From assembly GCA_027347685.1 (NCBI GenBank), contig DAIEQM010000050.1, forward strand, positions 1-11,563: 11,563 nt of DNA. The letters run 5' to 3'. The DNA is from UBA5941 sp021824385. Its GTDB lineage: Bacteria; Patescibacteriota; Microgenomatia; UBA8517. The notes below the pieces were generated by a model. The model was not told where the DNA came from. It saw only the letters and a program-made list of their open reading frames with translations, and searched no databases. Shown here one piece after another: positions 1-7,017 of this stretch (positions within the stretch are counted from its first letter, which is position 1; every line of letters starts with the position of its first letter). Position numbers and translations under genes: made by a program.

Positions 1-1599
1 GGAGTCGGAGCATCAGTTGTAAACGCATTATCAAGCTACTTCCGAGTCATTGTTCTTCGAAACAATAGTGCTTACATGCAGGAATATAACGAAGGAAAGC
101 CTCAATATCCGGTCAAAGAAGTAACTCAAAAAGAACTCGATGCAGTGTTGCCAGCGGCCTGGAATGTAAAAATTGGCCCCAATGTTACCGGAACAATAAC
201 GAGCTACCACATCGATACCACGATTTTTAAAGATGTTGAACTTGATAAAGCAAAAGTAAAAACTCTTTTGAAAGATCGAGCTTATTTGATTGGTGGTCTT
301 ACATTCCATTTTGAAGACGAACGAAGCGGTGAGCGTATGACTTATTACTTCGAAGATGGAATTGCAACCATGGTGCTCCACGGAAATCGTGGCAAAAATG
401 TGCTCACCCAAGTAGCTTTTATGAAAAAAGAAGAAGACCCTATGAGTGTTGATGTCGCGCTTCAATATACCGATAGTTACAACGAGAACCTTCGAAGTTA
501 TGTAAACGGAATCAACACCACTGATGGGGGAACACACGTTACCGGATTTAGAATGGCATTAACCAGAGTTTTAACTGACTACGGAAAGAAGGCAGGGTAC
601 GTGAAAGACGAGAAAACAGCAATTACCGGAGAAGACATGAGAGAAGGATTGTCGTGCATTATTTACTTCAAAATGCCTTCAGAAAACTTGCAATTTGAGT
701 CCCAAACGAAAGCAAAACTCAACAATCCTGAAGTGCAAGGGTTTGTACAAAGTGCGGTAAAGGAAGGCCTTGAAATGTATCTTGAGGAACACCCACAAGA
801 AGCAAAGAAGATTATGGAAAAGGTTATGCTTGCAGCACGTGCTCGTATGGCTGCGAGAGCCGCAAAGGAAGCAGTACTTCGAAAAGGAGCTTTAGAGGGC
901 ATTGGACTTCCTGGTAAACTTGCAGATTGCCAAACCACTGATCCGAGTATTTCAGAGCTGTACTTGGTTGAAGGAGACTCCGCAGGTGGAAGTGCAAAAC
1001 AGGGCAGAGACAGAAAATTCCAAGCAATTTTGCCACTTAAAGGAAAGGTTTTAAACACTGAGCGTGCACAACTTGATACCATCGTAAAATTTGAAGAACT
1101 AAAGAACCTCATTGTGGCACTCGGTATTGGAATTGGAGATACCATCGACTACGAAAAAATTCGCTATCACCGCGTCATTATCATGACCGATGCTGACGTT
1201 GACGGGCAGCACATTATGACGCTTCTTCTTACATTCTTTTATCGACACATGCCTGAAATTATTCAAAAGGGATTTTTATACCTGGCAATGCCTCCACTTT
1301 ACAAGGTAACCGTTGGAAAAACTGCTCACTATATTTATACCGAAGACGAAAAAGAAGGCGTTATGAAGAAAATAGGCGACAAAAAGTTTGGTATTCAGCG
1401 TTATAAAGGTTTGGGAGAAATGAACCCACAACAGCTATGGGAAACCACTATGGACCCAGAACAGCGGCTCTTAAAGCAAGTTCGCTCAGAAGACGCAGAA
1501 ATGGCAGACCGATTCTTTACCATGCTTATGGGCGAAGAAGTTGCTCCTCGAAAGAAATATATCCAAACCCACGCAACTTCAGCAAATCTCGATATTTGA
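1..1599 (+). CDS. gyrB: DNA gyrase subunit B (5'-truncated by window edge)
   Basis: ATPase and TOPRIM subunit of DNA gyrase, which with GyrA introduces negative supercoils. The frame is open from base 1, beginning with the GVGASVVNALS stretch of the GHKL ATPase domain, so about 115 N-terminal residues are missing and 532 remain. Visible downstream are the TOPRIM motif EGDSAGG (970-990), QGRDRKFQAILPLKGK after it, the metal-binding DADVDG (1189-1206), the QRYKGLGEMN box (1396-1425), and the usual C-terminal end NLDI. No long insert follows TOPRIM, so this is the short form of about 640-650 residues, not the proteobacterial 800-residue form. The residues after DADVDG are QHIM where GyrB usually has AHIR or SHIR. 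ParE is the alternative, but QRYKGLGEMN and the NLDI end favour GyrB. No terminator is evident after the TGA stop. Confidence 0.93.
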   Translation, partial: GVGASVVNALSSYFRVIVLRNNSAYMQEYNEGKPQYPVKEVTQKELDAVLPAAWNVKIGPNVTGTITSYHIDTTIFKDVELDKAKVKTLLKDRAYLIGGLTFHFEDERSGERMTYYFEDGIATMVLHGNRGKNVLTQVAFMKKEEDPMSVDVALQYTDSYNENLRSYVNGINTTDGGTHVTGFRMALTRVLTDYGKKAGYVKDEKTAITGEDMREGLSCIIYFKMPSENLQFESQTKAKLNNPEVQGFVQSAVKEGLEMYLEEHPQEAKKIMEKVMLAARARMAARAAKEAVLRKGALEGIGLPGKLADCQTTDPSISELYLVEGDSAGGSAKQGRDRKFQAILPLKGKVLNTERAQLDTIVKFEELKNLIVALGIGIGDTIDYEKIRYHRVIIMTDADVDGQHIMTLLLTFFYRHMPEIIQKGFLYLAMPPLYKVTVGKTAHYIYTEDEKEGVMKKIGDKKFGIQRYKGLGEMNPQQLWETTMDPEQRLLKQVRSEDAEMADRFFTMLMGEEVAPRKKYIQTHATSANLDI

Positions 1600-1609
1600 G
1601 GTCAAGCTA

Positions 1610-1638
1610 TTGACAAAATCCCAATTATAGGATATGCT
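1610..1638 (+). promoter_or_regulatory. sigma70-type promoter of the 207-residue protein gene
   Basis: A perfect -35 TTGACA (1610-1615) is followed by a 17-nt spacer and -10 TATGCT (1633-1638, four of six consensus bases). The expected transcription start is near 1645, giving a leader of about 40 nt that contains the Shine-Dalgarno AAGGAGA (1674-1680). This is the strongest conventional promoter in the window. It begins only 11 nt after the gyrB stop codon, so the downstream gene has its own transcription. Confidence 0.7.
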
Positions 1639-1685
1639 AATATATCTCATTTAACTGATATTTGTACGTAAATAAGGAGATTCTG

Positions 1686-2309
1686 ATGCATCCAGTTGTA
1701 GAAGAATATTTGGCGACAATGGGAATTCATATTCAGGTTGAACGTTTCAAAGGACTTGCAATCGTAAATTTGGCAGAAGCGGCCGATTGGTTGGATATAT
1801 TCAATCCATTTAGCCTGCTGCTTCCATACCTGAATGACTACCCGTCGAAAAATGAGCGGGGCGAAATTCAAGTAGTCCTTGCAAAGAAAAACCATTTCGA
1901 ATTGAAATGGATAAAGCCAGAAACGCCCAAATACACTGACCTACAGAAACGGTCAGAGAAAATCTGGATCAGTGCAGTGTACTTTGGACATCTCGTGCAG
2001 ACTCAGGGGAAAGCATATTTACGGGATCGAGCAACACTCGACCTGTATAACCAATATGGGTTCACCCTCATACCCAATCGAAGAGAAGATCTGATTGAGC
2101 AGATGCATTCCAGAGGTTACCACCGTAGTATTCCAGTTGTTGGTCACACTTATGGAAGTGCAACACTGTTTCACACTGCTAACATTTGGACAAATGAATG
2201 CAGCGCGTATCACAGCCAAGATACAAAACCAGCAATTGCACTCGCATGCTTGATGCTGGATAACGGAAACGTTTTGGAAATTCTTCCACGATTTCCTGAT
2301 CGAGTCTAA
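1686..2309 (+). CDS. hypothetical protein, 207 aa, unrecognised family
   Basis: I do not recognise this protein. It is a soluble-looking chain with no signal peptide and no clear membrane segment, mixed alpha/beta in character and rich in aromatic residues. Notable stretches are ADWLDIFNPFSLLLPYL near residues 30-46, an Arg/Asp/Glu-rich middle, and a C-terminal third with HTYGSATLFHTANIW and three or four histidines. No P-loop, HTH or recognisable catalytic signature is evident. The start is the ATG at 1686 because AAGGAGA lies 5 nt before it; an in-frame TTG at 1662 would place the Shine-Dalgarno inside the gene. It stands alone between its own promoter (1610-1638) and terminator (2327-2360), separate from gyrB and ppaC. 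The conventional promoter and strong Shine-Dalgarno differ from most genes here, which might mean tuned expression or later acquisition; both ideas are inference. Confidence 0.8.
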   Translation: MHPVVEEYLATMGIHIQVERFKGLAIVNLAEAADWLDIFNPFSLLLPYLNDYPSKNERGEIQVVLAKKNHFELKWIKPETPKYTDLQKRSEKIWISAVYFGHLVQTQGKAYLRDRATLDLYNQYGFTLIPNRREDLIEQMHSRGYHRSIPVVGHTYGSATLFHTANIWTNECSAYHSQDTKPAIALACLMLDNGNVLEILPRFPDRV

Positions 2310-2326
2310 GCAGACAACGAATTAAT

Positions 2327-2360
2327 AGAGGCAACACACCACGTGTATGCCTCTTTTTTT
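2327..2360 (+). terminator. intrinsic terminator after the 207-residue protein gene
   Basis: AGAGGCA (2327-2333) pairs with TGCCTCT (2348-2354). The stem extends through ACAC/GTGT (2334-2337 and 2343-2346) with a single bulged A at 2347, leaving loop ACCAC. A run of seven T follows (2354-2360). This is a textbook Rho-independent terminator 17 nt past the stop codon, and it separates this unit from ppaC. Confidence 0.88.
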
Positions 2361-2365
2361 GTGCC

Positions 2366-2394
2366 TTGAATTTTCCCGCTAAACACCCGATAAT
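2366..2394 (+). promoter_or_regulatory. predicted promoter of the ppaC-MBL operon
   Basis: TTGAAT (2366-2371, four of six) and GATAAT (2389-2394, five of six) are separated by exactly 17 nt and lie directly after the upstream terminator. Transcription would start near 2401, leaving only about 15 nt before the ppaC ATG. No Shine-Dalgarno is visible in that short leader. Confidence 0.55.
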
Positions 2395-2415
2395 AGGCTT
2401 AAATACGCACCTCAC

Positions 2416-3351
2416 ATGGCAACAATTACAGTCATGGGCCATTGCCCAGCCGATACCGATTCTACCTGCTCTCCCATTGCATACGCATGGTTTTTGAAAG
2501 AGATAAAGGCACTAGACGCAGAAGCAGTTGTATCAGGGAAACTCAATAAAGAGGCAGAGTTTGTGCTTCAAAAGTTTGGTGTAAAAGCCCCACAGAATAT
2601 TGCTTCAGTCTCAGAAGGAGACAAACTGGTACTTATTGATACCAATAACCCTGAAGAACTCGTCAAGGGCTGGGAGAGCGCCGAAATTATTGAAATTGTA
2701 GATCATCATAAGTTATATGGCATCAAAACTTCAAATATTCCGACTGTTACCGTTCGACCATATGGCTGTGTGGCAACCGTCTTGTGGGAACTCATGGCCG
2801 AGGCACATGATAAAACTCCAAAGGATATTGCAGGACTTCTGCTTTCTTGTATTTTGTCTGACACCTTAAAATTCACAAGTCCTACGACAACTGAAATTGA
2901 TAAAAAATCAGCAGAAGAACTTGCACAAATTGCGGGAGTTGATATTGAAAGCCTGTCTTCTGAAATGTTTGCTGCAAAATCAAACCTTGATGGTATGAGT
3001 GCACACGATATCCTTTTAACTGACGCAAAGGACTTTAACTTTGGGGACAAGCTTTTCAAAATTGGAGTACTTGAAACGACAAACCCAGATGCTTCACTTT
3101 CAAAACGCACAGAGCTTGAAGCTGAAATGAAAAATATTATTTCAGGTGAATCGCTCGCGGGGATGTTCTTTTTTGTGGTAAATATCTTAACGTCAGAAAG
3201 CACCCTGGTAACCGTCCAACCATCTGATCTGGAAATTGCAGAAGAAGCATTTGGTGCAACTCGGCAAGAAAACGGATTATTAATTCTTCCCGGAATAGTT
3301 TCTCGTAAAAAACAGATTGTTCCCTCAATAGAAAAGGTGGTAGCCCTCTAA
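2416..3351 (+). CDS. ppaC: manganese-dependent (family II) inorganic pyrophosphatase, DHH family
   Basis: Cytoplasmic enzyme hydrolysing pyrophosphate to two phosphates, which pulls nucleic acid and other biosynthetic reactions forward. The 311 residues match the CBS-less family II form. The N-terminal DHH domain has GHCPADTD (metal ligands H9, D13, D15), IDTNN (D75), DHH (96-98) and LSCILSDT (D149), the same spacing as Bacillus PpaC. The C-terminal DHHA2 domain ends with SRKKQ (296-300), which binds the substrate phosphates. Departures from the Bacillus form are CPAD in place of QNPD in the first motif and DTNN in place of DHNE in the second; the metal ligands themselves are retained. The start ATG lacks a Shine-Dalgarno. 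The stop overlaps the next gene's start as TAATG, so the two are translationally coupled. Confidence 0.93.
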   Translation: MATITVMGHCPADTDSTCSPIAYAWFLKEIKALDAEAVVSGKLNKEAEFVLQKFGVKAPQNIASVSEGDKLVLIDTNNPEELVKGWESAEIIEIVDHHKLYGIKTSNIPTVTVRPYGCVATVLWELMAEAHDKTPKDIAGLLLSCILSDTLKFTSPTTTEIDKKSAEELAQIAGVDIESLSSEMFAAKSNLDGMSAHDILLTDAKDFNFGDKLFKIGVLETTNPDASLSKRTELEAEMKNIISGESLAGMFFFVVNILTSESTLVTVQPSDLEIAEEAFGATRQENGLLILPGIVSRKKQIVPSIEKVVAL

Positions 3352-4001
3352 TGACCGATAAACCCTCGCGAGTTTTTCGTATTCCGGTCGGACAGCTTCA
3401 AAGCAATTGTTATATCTATGAAGTTGGGCAGCAAAGTGCCGTAATTATCGACCCCGGAGACGATGATCAGTACATTATTGAAAATTTACTAAAAAGTGAT
3501 TTAGCTCCAGCAGCAATTTTGGCAACGCACGGGCATTTTGATCATTTATTGGCCGGCTTTAGTTTACAAGCTGCCTTTAATATTCCTTTTTATATGCACT
3601 CGGCGGATAAATTTCTCCTTACCCGTATGCGCCAAACAGCTATTCACTTTAAAGAAGCCGATCCGGGACCAGAACCAATAATTACTAAATTTTTTGATAA
3701 TAAAACACAAGAATTTATAGTACTCGACGCAACACTTACGATTATTCTCACTCCTGGGCACACACCGGGAAGTGTGAGCTATTACGATAAAGAGCGGGGA
3801 GTGGTATTTGTAGGCGACCTTTTGTTTAGTGATGGAAGCATTGGGGAAGTAACCCACGCATATTCCAGTAGGCCCGACACAAAAGCATCAATTGCAAAAA
3901 TATTACAACTTCCTGAGGACACGGTTGTCTACTCTGGGCACGGGGAAGAGGCTACTGTTGCTGAGCTTAAAGAGAAATTTACATGGGCGGTCTCAGCGTG
4001 A
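3351..4001 (+). CDS. MBL-fold metallo-hydrolase, glyoxalase II-like
   Basis: A 216-residue cytoplasmic metallo-beta-lactamase-fold hydrolase, likely binding two Zn or Fe ions. All ligand motifs are present: THGHFDH (H60, H62, D64, H65), PGHTPG (H137), VGDLLF (D156) and SGHG (H197). The N-terminal half carries QSNCYIYE and VIIDPGDD, typical of the glyoxalase II-like or YcbL-type subgroup. Such proteins hydrolyse thioesters or related bonds, but the substrate cannot be read from sequence. The length suits single-domain YcbL-like proteins better than full hydroxyacylglutathione hydrolases, which carry an extra glutathione-binding helical domain. The ATG overlaps the ppaC stop by one base, so it is coupled to pyrophosphatase translation. 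Its stop codon lies in the loop of a hairpin shared with the end of tdk. Confidence 0.88.
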   Translation: MTDKPSRVFRIPVGQLQSNCYIYEVGQQSAVIIDPGDDDQYIIENLLKSDLAPAAILATHGHFDHLLAGFSLQAAFNIPFYMHSADKFLLTRMRQTAIHFKEADPGPEPIITKFFDNKTQEFIVLDATLTIILTPGHTPGSVSYYDKERGVVFVGDLLFSDGSIGEVTHAYSSRPDTKASIAKILQLPEDTVVYSGHGEEATVAELKEKFTWAVSA

Positions 4002-4010
4002 CGACCGCCC
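3985..4010. terminator. perfect 8-bp hairpin between convergent MBL and tdk genes
   Basis: GGGCGGTC (3985-3992) and GACCGCCC (4003-4010) form a GC-rich perfect stem with a 10-nt loop, and the MBL stop codon (3999-4001) sits in the loop. It lies 8 nt beyond the tdk stop on the other strand. Neither strand has a proper U-tract: the plus strand continues AAAACTAACT and the minus strand ATGTAAATTT. A bidirectional terminator or RNA 3'-end stabiliser is plausible, but classic intrinsic termination is not assured. Confidence 0.5.
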
Positions 4011-4018
4011 AAAACTAA

Positions 4019-4612
4019 CTACAGAAATCGCGGCTTACCCGGAACTTCATGGTGTTTTCGGCATCGAGCTTCATATGCTTCCTGTGCCCCAACCAATAAT
4101 ATTGGATCATTCCACGATGCTGGTTTTCCGTTCACAATTCGTTGTGTGCGGCACGCAGTCAAACCACACACCGTACAATAGGCATTTACTTGAATAATGG
4201 CTTCTGCTTTTGCCATCAGCATAGGCATACACCCAAAACCTTCCCCTCGAAAGTCGAGGGGAAGCCCTGCAGCCAATACGACTATATCGCGGGTGAGCAG
4301 TTCTTCACATATGTCTACAATATTGTGATTTAAAAACTGAACTTCATCGATAGCCACCACCTCCGTGTCGGCATGCAAATCATGCAAAATCTCATCAGCC
4401 CGTTCGATTGGAATGGCATTCAGTGAGAGGCCGTTGTGAGCCACCACATCAACTGACGAATACCGATTGTCGAGTGCAGGCTTAAAAACTTGCACACACC
4501 TGCCAACACTCATATATCTTCGAATACGTCGAATCAGCTCATCGCTTTTCCCTGCAAACATACACCCAGCAACTACAATGAGCTCTGGGTGAAGTTTCTG
4601 TAACTCACTCAT
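4019..4612 (-). CDS. tdk: thymidine kinase (type II, Zn-binding)
   Basis: Salvage enzyme phosphorylating thymidine to dTMP with ATP in the cytoplasm. In 197 residues it shows the Walker A loop GCMFAGKS (16-23), the AIDEVQFL segment with D89 and catalytic E90, the GLPLDFRGEGFG thymidine-binding stretch, and a structural zinc site from CTVCG (C146, C149) and ARCRKHH (C184 with H187 or H188). This matches the TK1-like family from end to end. The start chosen is the ATG at 4612, preceded by GAGG about 6 nt upstream; the longer reading from TTG at 4645 adds 11 residues with no family support and would engulf the Shine-Dalgarno. It is a single-gene unit, divergent from the alkyltransferase-like gene and convergent with the MBL gene. 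Salvage of host or environmental thymidine fits an organism with limited nucleotide synthesis. Confidence 0.94.
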   Translation of the reverse strand: MSELQKLHPELIVVAGCMFAGKSDELIRRIRRYMSVGRCVQVFKPALDNRYSSVDVVAHNGLSLNAIPIERADEILHDLHADTEVVAIDEVQFLNHNIVDICEELLTRDIVVLAAGLPLDFRGEGFGCMPMLMAKAEAIIQVNAYCTVCGLTACRTQRIVNGKPASWNDPILLVGAQEAYEARCRKHHEVPGKPRFL

Positions 4613-4656
4613 TTTTACCTCACTTTTATTTGTGTTAGGATACAAACAACCTTATT
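4613..4656. promoter_or_regulatory. 44-bp divergent promoter region between tdk and the alkyltransferase-like gene
   Basis: Both genes must start transcription in or near this 44-bp gap. On the plus strand TTTACC (4614-4619), 16 nt, and TAGGAT (4636-4641) form a weak promoter candidate giving a leader of about 9 nt. On the minus strand TATCCT (4642-4637) is a candidate -10, leaving room for the tdk Shine-Dalgarno GAGG (4621-4618). The two candidates overlap, so the polymerases could exclude each other. The exact hexamers are uncertain. Confidence 0.35.
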
Positions 4657-4995
4657 ATGAATACCACCACACCATTTAAAAATAAAGTAATAAAAGTTGT
4701 TTCAAAAATTCCATATGGGTGCGTGGCAAGCTACGGGCAAGTAGCACTCTACTGTGGAGCTCCCCGTGCCGCACGCGAAGTAGGCTGGACACTAAACAGA
4801 ATGGAAAATGTTGATGAGGTTCCGTGGTGGAGAGTGGTAAACAACACTGGACGAATTACTATCAAGGGAAGCTCATTTAGCGCCGATATGCAGCGAATAC
4901 TTTTGAGAGCAGAGGGTCTTATTATTTCAGAAGATTTTACCTTTAATATTGAAGAATACCGTTGGAAGCCCGGTACAGATGTTATGCAATTTTAA
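4657..4995 (+). CDS. alkyltransferase-like protein (ATL, MGMT-family DNA-binding domain without the acceptor Cys)
   Basis: A 112-residue protein consisting of the DNA-binding domain of O6-methylguanine-DNA methyltransferases. Family landmarks are IPYGCVASYGQVA (Y26 is the expected base-rotating Tyr), PRAAREVGW (R40 is the expected Arg finger) and VPWWRVVN (residues 55-62). Active methyltransferases read PCHRV here. The methyl-acceptor Cys is replaced by Trp57, the hallmark of ATL proteins, and the His beside it is Trp58. ATLs bind O6-alkylguanine without repairing it and hand the lesion to nucleotide excision repair; that role is known for the family and inferred here. No Shine-Dalgarno precedes the ATG. 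The last 14 nt overlap the end of the convergent M16 peptidase gene. Confidence 0.88.
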   Translation: MNTTTPFKNKVIKVVSKIPYGCVASYGQVALYCGAPRAAREVGWTLNRMENVDEVPWWRVVNNTGRITIKGSSFSADMQRILLRAEGLIISEDFTFNIEEYRWKPGTDVMQF

Positions 4996-6241
4996 GTTTT
5001 GGGTCAGTCTTTGCCATGACACTCACAACTGGTGTGTTTGTGAGGTACTCACGAATAAACTGAGTAACTTCATTCTTTTTGATTGAATGGGAGAGGGATA
5101 CCATTTCTTCAGGCATATATACGGTCTTATCATGAAAAACATCATTCATGATTTTATCTGCGATCGAGCCAACTGAATCGAAGGCGATCATTCGTTGCAT
5201 ATTAATAAAATTGCGTGCACGGTTAAATTCTTCATCGGTCATACCTTTTTCTGCAAATTCATGAGTGAGCGATAGAAGAATTTTATAAACTTCATCAATT
5301 TTTTCAGGGTCGGTCGAGGTATGAACCCAGAGGCCACTAATATTTGGAAATAGTGATCGTCCTGCAGAGGCTGAGTAAACCCAGCCACGCTTTGTTCTCA
5401 ACTCTTTATTAAGGCGAGAACGAGAAGATCCTCCAAGTACATAAGTTGCCAGATTTGTTGCAATCTTATCTTTCATGGACATGTCTTCATTCAGTTTTTG
5501 AGATACCCAATCTATTCCAATTGTCACTTTTAAAACATCCTCTTTGCCAAAGTAGTAGGGATCAGAGGTTTTTATTTTACTAATTTTAGTTTTCTGCGTT
5601 TCGCCTTGAGGAATATCAGAAAGTGAAGCATCAAGAAGTTTAGTAAATGTACTTGTATCAAAGTTGCCAACTGCAACGATTGTCAGGTTCTTTGTCACAC
5701 AAAATTGAGTATGGATTGAATGTAATGTTTCTTTTGATATGTTTTCTACAAATAAAATGTCTCCCATCCCATCACGCATATAAGGGTGAGTTTTCCCAAA
5801 AAGATTTTTAGTAGCCTCTCTTCCAAAACGTGTTTGAGGATTACTCCATTTATCACGATATTCCTGGGCAATAATTGTTTTCTCTCGCGCAATATCAGAT
5901 TCGTTCAAAAGTGGATTAAATACAGTATCGAAGAGCAATGAAAGCGCTTCTTTTATTTGTGATGCAGGTGTTCTCACCCAAAATTCGAGATATCTTCCAC
6001 CGGTAATCCCATTGGTAGAAAGCCCATTTTCTTCCTTAAACAATTCAATTTCATCTTCTGATCGATATTTCTCTCCGCCATCAAGCATCACATGTTCAAG
6101 GAGGTGATGTGCGCCCCACTGTTTTCCTTCATACCAACTTCCTGCATGAAAGCGAGCAATGACCGTTACTGCTTCGACTTCCTTCATGGGGTACAAGGCA
6201 ACTGTTGCGCCGTTTATGCTGTGAATTATTGGTTCTTTCAT
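4982..6241 (-). CDS. M16-family (insulinase/processing-peptidase-like) zinc peptidase
   Basis: A 419-residue protein of the M16B type. It has the inverted zinc motif HLLEH (H46, catalytic E49, H50) followed 76 residues later by E127 in IIAQEYRD, the third zinc ligand, exactly the HxxEH-76-E arrangement. The second half carries the conserved LGGSSRSRLNKELR and RGWVYS stretch (269-290) of the substrate-enclosing domain. Such enzymes degrade or process peptides inside a two-domain chamber, often as dimers. All active-site residues are present, so it looks catalytically competent. No signal peptide is visible, which suggests a cytoplasmic location. It starts one nucleotide after the upstream glycosidase gene stops, with no Shine-Dalgarno, so its translation is probably coupled. 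The 3' end overlaps the convergent ATL gene by 14 nt. Confidence 0.92.
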   Translation of the reverse strand: MKEPIIHSINGATVALYPMKEVEAVTVIARFHAGSWYEGKQWGAHHLLEHVMLDGGEKYRSEDEIELFKEENGLSTNGITGGRYLEFWVRTPASQIKEALSLLFDTVFNPLLNESDIAREKTIIAQEYRDKWSNPQTRFGREATKNLFGKTHPYMRDGMGDILFVENISKETLHSIHTQFCVTKNLTIVAVGNFDTSTFTKLLDASLSDIPQGETQKTKISKIKTSDPYYFGKEDVLKVTIGIDWVSQKLNEDMSMKDKIATNLATYVLGGSSRSRLNKELRTKRGWVYSASAGRSLFPNISGLWVHTSTDPEKIDEVYKILLSLTHEFAEKGMTDEEFNRARNFINMQRMIAFDSVGSIADKIMNDVFHDKTVYMPEEMVSLSHSIKKNEVTQFIREYLTNTPVVSVMAKTDPKLKIA

Positions 6242-6242
6242 A

Positions 6243-6974
6243 TTAGTTTTTCACACAAAACGCGCTTCCGATGGGGGAGATTTCAGGATACACACCGTTC
6301 GGGCCTCTGTAAGTAGATGCACTGCCGCCGTCCAGGTTTATTGCATCAGCAACAGCGATATTTTGTTGTCGAGCCCAGTCATACACAACTTTTGGAAGGT
6401 TGGTGAGTGTTGAGCTTGTCACCATTCCAAATAAAATTTGGTTGTTGCCGTCAACCAAGGCAAACATCCGTCTGGCTTCTTTATCATTTTGAATTCTGAG
6501 TTTCAAAAGTGAACCATTTTCAATTAACATCGGGCCAGTTTGTAGTGCATTTACGAGGCTATCTTTGGGAAGCGTTCGAGTAATTCGTGCAGTTAGCATT
6601 TCGTTTATTGTCAAAAACCCGTCAAACAGTAAACTTTCTTTCTCGGGTCTTAACACCAAATCTTTGATTTTTACATATCCAACAGGAGTATTTTCTTTTG
6701 TGTAAAATCCGGCATTTACCAAGTAGTCACACGAGTTTTCGCGCATAAGTTCATCACCTGTTTTCTTTTCTTTATAATTTGCAATAAGGCTTACGTGCGA
6801 ACCATCTACCAATGGAGTTACCGTAACGGGAAGGGGAGCGCTGACTGGTGTTTCAGACGGAGGAGTGGATACTGCAGCAGAAGGATGAGTTTCAGTTGGT
6901 ATTTGTCGTGAAGCCACAAAAAAGACAAGGCCGGCGAATGTGATAAGAGAGGCACCAAGAAGAAGCTTTTTCAT
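6243..6974 (-). CDS. membrane-anchored phosphodiester glycosidase (NAGPA-domain) protein
   Basis: A 243-residue exported protein. Residues 3-22 are a hydrophobic signal anchor after MKK, then comes a Pro/Ser/Thr-rich spacer (about 25-54), then a phosphodiester glycosidase domain (PF09992 type). The domain landmarks are NAGF (87-90), QTGPML (145-150), NLDGGSAS (213-220) and ISPIGSAFC near the end. In the animal enzyme this fold removes GlcNAc from a phosphodiester; bacterial relatives are tied to exopolysaccharide or wall teichoic acid metabolism, so an envelope-glycan role is inferred. The only two cysteines are C82 and C240, both in the exported domain, and they could form a disulfide made by the nearby DsbA. 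No Shine-Dalgarno precedes the ATG, but TACAAT lies 7 nt upstream. It abuts the M16 gene by one nucleotide. Confidence 0.85.
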   Translation of the reverse strand: MKKLLLGASLITFAGLVFFVASRQIPTETHPSAAVSTPPSETPVSAPLPVTVTPLVDGSHVSLIANYKEKKTGDELMRENSCDYLVNAGFYTKENTPVGYVKIKDLVLRPEKESLLFDGFLTINEMLTARITRTLPKDSLVNALQTGPMLIENGSLLKLRIQNDKEARRMFALVDGNNQILFGMVTSSTLTNLPKVVYDWARQQNIAVADAINLDGGSASTYRGPNGVYPEISPIGSAFCVKN

Positions 6975-6981
6975 ACTCGCT

Positions 6982-6987
6982 ATTGTA
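6982..6987 (-). promoter_or_regulatory. -10-like element for a leaderless start of the phosphodiester glycosidase gene
   Basis: TACAAT on the minus strand (five of six consensus) ends 7 nt before the ATG at 6974, with TG directly 5' of it. Transcription would begin at or next to the A of the ATG. No convincing -35 lies 16-18 nt upstream and no Shine-Dalgarno is present in the 43-nt gap after obg. Read-through from obg remains possible. Confidence 0.5.
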
Positions 6988-7017
6988 CATCACTTTTTAA
7001 GAGGCTGCGGAGCGTTC

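Noticed and set aside
31..537. 168-residue minus-strand open frame inside gyrB
   Set aside because: It lies fully antisense to a clear GyrB reading frame and shows no family features.
1662..1685. TTG start 24 nt upstream in the 207-residue protein
   Set aside because: It would place the strong Shine-Dalgarno AAGGAGA inside the coding region; the ATG at 1686 has ideal spacing.
3892..4197. Plus-strand open frame spanning the MBL/tdk junction
   Set aside because: It overlaps two well-supported genes in other frames and crosses the hairpin; its translation looks like out-of-frame sequence.
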